A DNA stretch of 10,824 nt from Actinomycetota bacterium (GTDB taxonomy: Bacteria; Actinomycetota; UBA4738), in assembly GCA_005885025.1 (NCBI GenBank), contig VAYC01000160.1, positions 1-10,824 of the forward strand. The letters run 5' to 3'. The notes under the pieces were generated by a model, which saw nothing but the letters and a program-made list of their open reading frames with translations, did no database searches and had not been told where the DNA came from. Shown here piece by piece: positions 1-4,458 of the stretch (positions within the stretch are counted from its first letter, which is position 1; the number at the start of each line of letters is the position of its first letter). Made by a program: the position numbers and the translations under genes.

Positions 1-1
1 A

Positions 2-169
2 CCGCAGCCCGGCGACGAGTTCATGGTGACCGCGGAGGAGTCCCACCGCATCAAGAACACCGGCGAGCGGCGAGGACGGGTGCTCGAAGTGGCGTACGGA
101 TACACGACCGAGGACGACACGTTTCGACTCCATGACGACTATGGACGCCCCCTCGAGCCGGACTGGTAA
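2..169 (+). CDS. Phosphomannose isomerase type II-like cupin protein, C-terminal fragment
   Basis: This is the last 55 codons of a gene that begins before the window and ends at TAA 167-169. The fragment reads as the second half of a cupin barrel: a PGDEF turn, then SHRIKN, which gives the H-x3-N pattern of cupin motif 2 (fragment residues H15 and N19), then a closing strand and an acidic stretch ending in DDYGR. A DDYGR end is characteristic of the C-terminal cupin domain of type II mannose-6-phosphate isomerases, found alone or fused to mannose-1-phosphate guanylyltransferase. Those enzymes interconvert fructose-6-phosphate and mannose-6-phosphate in the cytoplasm for GDP-mannose and cell-envelope glycan synthesis. 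Whether a guanylyltransferase domain is attached cannot be seen. The family call is fairly secure; the exact enzyme is not. Confidence 0.8.
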   Translation, partial: PQPGDEFMVTAEESHRIKNTGERRGRVLEVAYGYTTEDDTFRLHDDYGRPLEPDW

Positions 170-198
170 CACGCCGATACAGGTTGACAAAAGTCCAT

Positions 199-226
199 TG
201 CCCGCCCCGGAGGCGCATGCTACGCT
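199..226 (+). promoter_or_regulatory. Putative promoter of the cold-shock gene
   Basis: TTGCCC at 199-204 is followed by a 16-nt spacer and TACGCT at 221-226. The second hexamer fits the TAnnnT form of actinobacterial -10 boxes. This would place the transcript start near 233 and leave a leader of about 40 nt with the SD close to its end. A better -35 match, TTGACA at 184-189, lies too far upstream to pair with this -10. The call rests on hexamer matching only. Confidence 0.35.
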
Positions 227-262
227 CCCGCCGCGGTTGGCGGGCGGTCCGCCGAGAAGTGC

Positions 263-270
263 AAGGAGGT
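263..270 (+). promoter_or_regulatory. Strong Shine-Dalgarno that fixes the TTG start of the cold-shock gene
   Basis: AAGGAGGT at 263-270 is a near-complete match to the anti-SD. It sits 5 nt before TTG 276-278. The same frame stays open back to an ATG at 132, but that start overlaps the cupin gene, has no SD, and would add 48 residues foreign to cold-shock proteins. The SD therefore decides the start. Confidence 0.85.
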
Positions 271-275
271 ACAGG

Positions 276-476
276 TTGACGCAAGGAACGGTGAAGTGGT
301 TCAGCAACGAGAAGGGTTACGGCTTCATCGCTCGCCCTGACGGCGACGACGTGTTCGTTCACTTCTCGGCGATCGTCGGCGAAGGCTATCGCACCCTCAG
401 CGAGGGACAGGCGGTAGAGTTCGACATCGTGGAAGGACCCAAGGGAAAGCAGGCGGCGAACGTCAAGCCTGCCTAG
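276..476 (+). CDS. Cold-shock domain protein (CspA family)
   Basis: A 66-residue single cold-shock domain, the normal length for the family, starting at TTG. It opens with the usual GTVKWF strand (residues 4-9). RNP-1 is KGYGFI (residues 13-18) and RNP-2 is VFVHF (residues 26-30), which are the aromatic and basic surfaces that bind single-stranded RNA or DNA. The ending EGPKGKQAANVKPA is also standard. Family members act as cytoplasmic RNA chaperones that melt mRNA structure; some are cold-induced, others constitutive or stationary-phase. This copy cannot be assigned to a regulatory type from sequence. It appears monocistronic, with its own promoter-like element upstream and a hairpin terminator just downstream. 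Confidence 0.96.
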   Translation: MTQGTVKWFSNEKGYGFIARPDGDDVFVHFSAIVGEGYRTLSEGQAVEFDIVEGPKGKQAANVKPA

Positions 477-494
477 CCCCTTGGTGCCGGTCAT

Positions 495-525
495 CGGGAA
501 CGGGCTCTTTGCGGGCCCGTTCTCG
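495..525 (+). terminator. Hairpin terminator after the cold-shock gene
   Basis: Positions 495-505 pair with 515-525. The core GAACGGGC (498-505) against GCCCGTTC (515-522) is perfect, and three further pairs at the base include one G-U. The loop is 9 nt. Only a short pyrimidine stretch follows rather than a true T tract, as is common in GC-rich actinobacteria. It lies 18 nt after the stop codon and before the next promoter-like element, so termination of the cold-shock transcript is the natural reading. Confidence 0.6.
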
Positions 526-552
526 CTTCATGTCGGCCCCGCTCCTTATACT
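524..552 (+). promoter_or_regulatory. Putative promoter of the infC-rpmI-rplT operon
   Basis: TATACT at 547-552 matches the -10 consensus at five of six positions and is among the most AT-rich hexamers in this GC-rich window. The -35 region 17 nt upstream (CGCTTC, 524-529) is a poor match. The predicted start near 559 gives an infC leader of roughly 75 nt. The -10 lies in the spacer of a perfect inverted repeat, CCGCTCC (539-545) and GGAGCGG (558-564), which could be an operator or chance. Confidence 0.45.
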
Positions 553-558
553 TCAGGG

Positions 559-633
559 GAGCGGATGGCGAGTGATCTTCTTCCTTGAGCGCCGAGAACT
601 CGGTGCCGATCCCCCCTACGGAGGTGATGAAGC
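559..633 (+). promoter_or_regulatory. Structured 5' leader of infC with a perfect SD
   Basis: The stretch between the putative start site and infC contains a hairpin at 589-606. It has a 7-bp stem with one G-U, including CCGA against TCGG, and a GAAC loop. A C-run (611-616) follows, then the SD GGAGGTGAT at 620-628, nine consecutive matches to the 16S anti-SD. Leaders before infC-rpmI-rplT are classic sites of autogenous control by IF3 or L20 in other bacteria. No match to a specific known leader class could be established by eye. The boundaries depend on the predicted transcription start. Confidence 0.4.
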
Positions 634-1206
634 GTCTCTGTTGAGCCGCGCGTGAACGACAGGATCCGCGCTCCTCAGGTGAGGCTGGTGGGCGCCGACG
701 GAGCGCAGATCGGCATCGTGCCGGTCCAGGACGCTCTGCGCCGAGCCCAGGATCTGGATCTGGACCTGGTCGAGGTGGCTCCTCAAGCCCAGCCGCCCGT
801 GTGCCGCATCATGGACTACGGCAAGTTCAAATACGAGCGAGCCGTCCAACAGAAGGAAGCCAGGAAGCGGCAGTCGCGCGTCGAGGTCAAGGAGATCAAG
901 ATGCGCCCCAAGATCGATCCTCACGACTACGGGATCAAGAAGGGGCACGTCATCCGGTTCCTCCAGTCCGGGGCCCGGGTCAAGGTCACCATCATGTTCA
1001 GGGGCCGGGAGATGGCCCACACGGAGCTGGGCCGAAGACTCCTGGACCACCTCACGGGAGATCTCCAGGAACTTGCTACCGTAGAGACCTATCCGAAGTT
1101 GGATGGGCGGAACATGGTGATGGTTCTGGCGCCCGTCAAGCGTCCGGTGACGAGGGCGACGCCGAAGGAAGCCCAAGCCGAGGCTCCGGCCGAGGCGGCG
1201 CAGTAA
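634..1206 (+). CDS. infC: Translation initiation factor IF-3, probable non-canonical GUC start
   Basis: IF3 binds the 30S subunit, blocks premature 50S joining and proofreads the start codon. Counting from GTG 652 as residue 1, the IF3 N domain covers about residues 1-70, with the signature PPVCRIMDYGKFKYE at 48-62. The C domain covers about 80-165, including MRPKIDPHDY and KVTIMFRGRE. A short Ala/Glu-rich tail follows, as in actinobacterial IF3. The first canonical start is GTG 652, but its SD core would be 27 nt away. Reading upstream in frame gives VSVEPR before VNDRIR, matching the actinobacterial N-terminus ISAEPRINDRIR. GTC 634 aligns with that initiating Ile and lies 9 nt after the perfect SD. 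An in-frame TGA at 628-630 rules out anything further upstream. Gene identity is certain; a conservative annotation would start at 652 (184 aa). Confidence 0.95.
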   Translation, partial: VSVEPRVNDRIRAPQVRLVGADGAQIGIVPVQDALRRAQDLDLDLVEVAPQAQPPVCRIMDYGKFKYERAVQQKEARKRQSRVEVKEIKMRPKIDPHDYGIKKGHVIRFLQSGARVKVTIMFRGREMAHTELGRRLLDHLTGDLQELATVETYPKLDGRNMVMVLAPVKRPVTRATPKEAQAEAPAEAAQ

Positions 1207-1254
1207 GGCCGGTCGATTTCACATGCCGGTGCGAACGAGGGAAGGGACTCTGGC

Positions 1255-1446
1255 ATGCCGAAGATGAAGACCCACCGGGGCGCCGCCAAACGGTTCCGGG
1301 TGACCAGGACCGGGAAGGTCCTGCACCGTAAGGCGACCGGGAACCACATGCTCATCAAGAAGTCGAGCGGCCGGAAGCGGCGCGTCAGCGGCGTGGCTGA
1401 GGTCGGCCCCGAGGCGAAGGGCATCCGCCGGCTTCTCGGCCGGTAG
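1255..1446 (+). CDS. rpmI: Large ribosomal subunit protein bL35
   Basis: A 63-residue, strongly basic protein close to the usual 64-66 residues. The N-terminus MPKMKTHRGAAKRF is the L35 signature. A conserved basic middle follows (HMLIKKSSGRKRR, residues 31-43), and the protein ends in RRLLGR. L35 is a late-assembling component of the 50S subunit. The ATG at 1255 follows a purine-rich stretch (GAAGGGA, 1241-1247) that can serve as SD. It sits 48 nt after infC and 19 nt before rplT, in the canonical IF3 operon order. Confidence 0.97.
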   Translation: MPKMKTHRGAAKRFRVTRTGKVLHRKATGNHMLIKKSSGRKRRVSGVAEVGPEAKGIRRLLGR

Positions 1447-1465
1447 GGCAGCGGAGGGTTTCGAC

Positions 1466-1873
1466 ATGCCTCGGGTGAAGAGGAGCGTCCACGGACGGAA
1501 GAAGCGCCGGGCGATCCTGGAACAGGCCAAGGGATACCGCGCGTCGAGGTCGCGACGGTACCGGGTCGCCAAGGAGCAGGTCATGCACTCCATGGCCTAC
1601 GCTTACCGGGACCGCCGGGACCGGAAGGCGCAATTCCGCCGCCTGTGGATCACGCGGATCGGCGCGGCTGCCCGCGGAGACGGCATCACGTATTCGAGCT
1701 TCGTCCGGGGCCTGCGGGCCGCCGGCCTCGAGCTCGACCGAAAGATCCTGGCGGACCTGGCCGTGAGAGATCCGGTGGCGTTCGCCTCGCTGGTCGCGGT
1801 GGCTCGGGAAGGCCTTGAGGAAGCGAGTCGACCCAAGAAGGCTCGAACCCGGCGGGCCGCAGCCAGCACCTGA
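1466..1873 (+). CDS. rplT: Large ribosomal subunit protein bL20
   Basis: The first roughly 115 of 135 residues match L20 throughout. There is a long basic N-terminal extension (MPRVKRSVHGRKKRR) that threads into 23S rRNA, then KGYRASRSRRYRVAKEQV, then the globular domain with RDRRDRKAQFRRLWITRI and GITYSSFVRGL. L20 is an early assembly protein of the 50S subunit and in several bacteria represses its own operon. The protein is about 15-20 residues longer than the usual 117-120, ending in a Lys/Arg/Ala-rich tail. Such tails are known but variable. GGAGGG at 1453-1458 is the SD. Confidence 0.97.
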   Translation: MPRVKRSVHGRKKRRAILEQAKGYRASRSRRYRVAKEQVMHSMAYAYRDRRDRKAQFRRLWITRIGAAARGDGITYSSFVRGLRAAGLELDRKILADLAVRDPVAFASLVAVAREGLEEASRPKKARTRRAAAST

Positions 1874-1915
1874 GGCCGCCCCCAGCCGTGGCCGTCCCCT
1901 GAAAGCAGGCGGGCG

Positions 1916-3397
1916 GTGATCACCTCCCTCCACAACAAGCGCGTGGCCGCGGCCGTTCGGTTGAAGAAGCGGGCCATGCGCGAGAAGGACCGCCGGTTCC
2001 TGGTGGAAGGCGCCCAGGGTGTGGAGGAGGCACTCGCGTCCGGCGCAAGCATCAGGGACCTGTTCGTGACCCCCTCCTCCCAGGAGCGCCTCGACGACAT
2101 CGTGCAGGCCGCCCGGACGGCCAGCGTCCCTGTCCACTCGGTCTCACCCGAGGTCATGGGCCACCTGACGTCTACGGTGACTCCCCAAGGGGTCGTTGCC
2201 GTGGCGGCGTTCGTGGACGTTGGGCTGGACGACCTCGATCCGGAGGCCGGATGTATCGCGGTGATGGTGGAGGTCCGCGATCCGGGAAACGCAGGGACGA
2301 TCCTGCGCTCGGCGGACGCGTCGGGCGCCGGCGGCGTGGTCTTCACGAAGTCCTCGGTGGACGTCTACAACCCCAAGGCGGTCCGAGCCACCGCCGGTTC
2401 GCTGTTCCACGTGCCGGTGGTGCGAGGCGAGGACGTCGAGGAATCCGTCGAGGCCTTGCGGGAGCGAGGGTTCGCCATCTTGGCCGCGTCAGCGGACGGA
2501 GACGAGCCGGTCTATGTACGCGATCTGGCCGCCCCCACGGCGGTGCTGTTCGGGAACGAAGCGCGCGGCCTGTCGGCAGAGGCGAGAGCTCTCGCCGACG
2601 CTTCGATCCGCGTCCCGATCGCCGGGCGGGCCGAATCCCTCAATCTCGCCGCCGCGGCGACCCTGGTGCTGTTCGAATCGGCCCGGCAACGCTCGGGCCG
2701 GCCCCTGGCAGAGGGAAGCAGCCGGCTCGCTCGGATCGTGGCCGGCGCGGCCCACGACATTCGGTCTCCGCTCACCGCGCTCAAGGGGTTTGCTCGGACC
2801 CTCGTGTCGAAGTGGGATCAGCTCGAGGACGAGCAGCGGCTGATGATGCTCGAAGGGTTGGCCCACGACGCGGTCCGCATGGAGACCGTGGTCTCCCAGC
2901 TCGTGGACGCCGCCAGGCTGCTCTCGGGGCGTCTGGAGCTGGCCCGGGTCCCGACCGACCTGCTGGCTGCGGTCCGTGCCGTCCAACAGGAGCTCGGCCA
3001 GTGGGAGCAAGCCGAGCTGGTCGTGGTCGGCGACGCGGCCGTGGCGAACGTAGATCCCGTCCGGCTCAGGTCGATGCTCCTGGCCATGGTGGAGAGCGCG
3101 CAGTGGTTCGCCGAGCAGGGGCCCGTCGAGGTGGAGGTCCGGGCCGGGCCGCCCCTGCGCGTCTCGGTTGCCCGGGCCCAACCCACCGTAGGTCCCGGGG
3201 ACGCCCATCGTCTGTTCGAGCCGCGGGAGGCGGGCAGCGGCGGGGGGAGCAAGGTCGGCCTGTTCGTTGCGCGAGGCCTCGCTCAGGCCCACGGCGGCAC
3301 GATCGAGGTCGACGCGAGCGGCCGACTTCGGCTCACGCTCACGCTTCCCTCTTCGTCCGCCCGTCCGCATCCTGGGACGTCAGGGGGCGGCCACTAG
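1916..3397 (+). CDS. SpoU/TrmH-family RNA 2'-O-methyltransferase fused to a degenerate histidine-kinase module
   Basis: One open frame of 493 codons from GTG 1916 to TAG 3395. Residues 1-258 form a full SpoU-family enzyme that methylates ribose 2'-OH in rRNA or tRNA using S-adenosylmethionine. The substrate-binding N-terminus starts ITSLHNKRV. The SPOUT knot has motif 1 RDPGNAGTILRSADA (121-135), motif 2 LFGNEARGLS (211-220) and motif 3 PIAGRAESLNLAAAA (234-248), with Asn125, Arg131, Glu215 and Ser241-Asn243 all present. Residues about 268-478 are a kinase-like module: H-box AHDIRSPLTALKGF (279-292, His280), a second dimerisation helix to about 342, and an ATPase-like fold with LFEP (433-436) and a QAHGG end. 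The N-box Asn and DxGxG are absent. A SpoU gene after rplT is ordinary; the fused kinase module is not. No sensor or membrane segment is visible. The RNA target is unknown. Confidence 0.9.
   Translation: MITSLHNKRVAAAVRLKKRAMREKDRRFLVEGAQGVEEALASGASIRDLFVTPSSQERLDDIVQAARTASVPVHSVSPEVMGHLTSTVTPQGVVAVAAFVDVGLDDLDPEAGCIAVMVEVRDPGNAGTILRSADASGAGGVVFTKSSVDVYNPKAVRATAGSLFHVPVVRGEDVEESVEALRERGFAILAASADGDEPVYVRDLAAPTAVLFGNEARGLSAEARALADASIRVPIAGRAESLNLAAAATLVLFESARQRSGRPLAEGSSRLARIVAGAAHDIRSPLTALKGFARTLVSKWDQLEDEQRLMMLEGLAHDAVRMETVVSQLVDAARLLSGRLELARVPTDLLAAVRAVQQELGQWEQAELVVVGDAAVANVDPVRLRSMLLAMVESAQWFAEQGPVEVEVRAGPPLRVSVARAQPTVGPGDAHRLFEPREAGSGGGSKVGLFVARGLAQAHGGTIEVDASGRLRLTLTLPSSSARPHPGTSGGGH
2717..3349 (+). 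other. Histidine-kinase-like domain pair within the methyltransferase protein
   Basis: This stretch codes for residues 268-478. It aligns by eye with a HisKA dimerisation domain followed by a HATPase_c domain. His280 and Asp281 sit in a normal H-box, and the second helix ends DAARLLSGRLEL, as in active kinases. In the catalytic half, LLAMVESAQWFA (388-399) replaces the N-box, with Ser394 where Asn is expected. RAQPTV stands where DTGPGI should be. GGSKVGL (443-449) is a weakened G2 box. This resembles pseudokinases or phosphotransfer proteins of the Spo0B/ChpT type, though no specific relationship is shown. Confidence 0.8.
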
Positions 3398-3400
3398 ACT
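3395..3400 (+). promoter_or_regulatory. Putative -10 box for a near-leaderless pheS transcript
   Basis: TAGACT fits TAnnnT and lies 11 nt before the pheS ATG, which has no SD. Its TAG is also the stop codon of the preceding gene, so part of the match is forced by coding. The predicted start would leave a leader of only about 5 nt. No convincing -35 is visible. Confidence 0.3.
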
Positions 3401-3411
3401 CACCCTCAATC

Positions 3412-4455
3412 ATGAGTATTCCGATCTCCGCGGACGAAGCCCTCCGGACGCTGGGCGAAGAACTGACCGGTGGGCTCGAGCTGATCGCCGCGGCCACGTC
3501 GGTCGCGGAGCTGGAGGCTGCGGAGGTCGCCATGTTGGGGAGGAAGTCGCGGTTCTCATCGGTACAACGCGCACTCGGATCGCTCTCCGAGGAGGATCGG
3601 CGCACGGTCGGCCGGCGGACGAACGAGGTTCGCGATGCGTTCCGCGCCGCCTTGGCCGCGCGCAGGGCCGAGCTCGACGCCGGTCGAGAGGCCCGGCTTC
3701 TGGAGGCCGACCGGATCGACGTGACCCTTCCCGGCCGAAGGCTTCGGCCGGGCTCGCTCCATCCGCTGACGATCGTGCAGTACGAGATCGTCGACATCTT
3801 CACGCGGATGGGATACCGCGTGGTGGAGGGGCCCGAGGTGGAGACCGAGTGGTACAACTTCGACGCGCTCAACTTCGCCCCCGACCATCCGGCCCGGACG
3901 CTGATGGACACGATCTACCTCGATGTCCCGGGGGAGTCCGGTTTGCTGCTCCGCACGCACACCTCTCCCATGCAGATCCGCACCATGGAAGCTCAGCCCC
4001 CGCCGGTCCACGTGGTGGTCCCGGGCAGGGTCTATCGGAACGAGGAGATCACGGCGAAGAACATGCCGGTGTTCCACCAGGTCGAAGGCCTGGCGGTGGA
4101 CGAGGGCATCGCGTTCTCCGACCTGAAGGGAACGGTCGAGACGTTCTTCCGGGCGCTGCTCGGGCCGGAGCGGGAGGTACGCCTCACTCCCTCGTTCTTC
4201 CCGTTCGTCGAGCCCGTGTGCGGAGGAAAGGGCTGCCGCACGTGCGCCGCCACCGGGTGGATCGAGATCATGGGCGCGGGCATGGTCCACCCGAAGGTCC
4301 TCCAGAACGTGGGGTATGACCCCGAGCGCTACACGGGATTCGCCTTCGGCATGGGGTACGACCGGCTGGCCATGATCCGGTTCGGCATCCCCGACATCCG
4401 GCTCCTGTGGGAGAGCGACGCCCGGTTCCTCGAACAGTTCCAAGCGGTGGGGTGA
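3412..4455 (+). CDS. pheS: Phenylalanine-tRNA ligase alpha subunit
   Basis: A 347-residue catalytic subunit of the alpha2-beta2 synthetase that charges tRNA-Phe in the cytoplasm. The N-terminal coiled-coil (about 1-95) contacts tRNA. The class II core follows: RTHTSPMQIR (181-190), the motif 2 region YRNEEITAKNMPVFHQVEG (208-226), the Cys/Gly element CGGKGCRTCAATGWIEI (270-286), and motif 3 AFGMGYDRLAMIRFGIPDIR (311-330). The frame is open far upstream, but ATG 3412 gives the family N-terminus and avoids overlap with the methyltransferase gene. No SD precedes it; see the -10-like box at 3395. It lies 14 nt after the previous stop and 3 nt before pheT, so the two subunits are surely co-transcribed. 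Confidence 0.97.
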   Translation: MSIPISADEALRTLGEELTGGLELIAAATSVAELEAAEVAMLGRKSRFSSVQRALGSLSEEDRRTVGRRTNEVRDAFRAALAARRAELDAGREARLLEADRIDVTLPGRRLRPGSLHPLTIVQYEIVDIFTRMGYRVVEGPEVETEWYNFDALNFAPDHPARTLMDTIYLDVPGESGLLLRTHTSPMQIRTMEAQPPPVHVVVPGRVYRNEEITAKNMPVFHQVEGLAVDEGIAFSDLKGTVETFFRALLGPEREVRLTPSFFPFVEPVCGGKGCRTCAATGWIEIMGAGMVHPKVLQNVGYDPERYTGFAFGMGYDRLAMIRFGIPDIRLLWESDARFLEQFQAVG

Positions 4456-4458
4456 CCG

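Noticed and set aside
132..275. Longer version of the cold-shock protein starting at ATG 132
   Set aside because: The extra 48 residues overlap the upstream cupin gene, have no SD and look like out-of-frame GC-rich translation. AAGGAGGT 5 nt before TTG 276 and the family length fix the shorter form.
627..644. Five-codon upstream ORF (MKRLC) starting at ATG 627 before infC, with possible reinitiation at GTG 652
   Set aside because: The ATG lies only 2 nt after the GGAGG core, too close for normal initiation. The residues VSVEPR encoded in the infC frame over the same bases are better explained as IF3 coding sequence.
1876..1916. Possible terminator between rplT and the methyltransferase gene (CCGCCC 1876-1881 with GGGCGG 1911-1916)
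   Set aside because: A 6-bp stem with a 29-nt loop that ends on the start codon and lacks a T tract. Chance pairing in GC-rich sequence is more likely.
2251..3411. Long upstream extension of the pheS frame through the methyltransferase gene
   Set aside because: The translation is Arg/Gly-rich shadow sequence overlapping a clearly conserved protein. PheS begins at ATG 3412 at its normal N-terminus.
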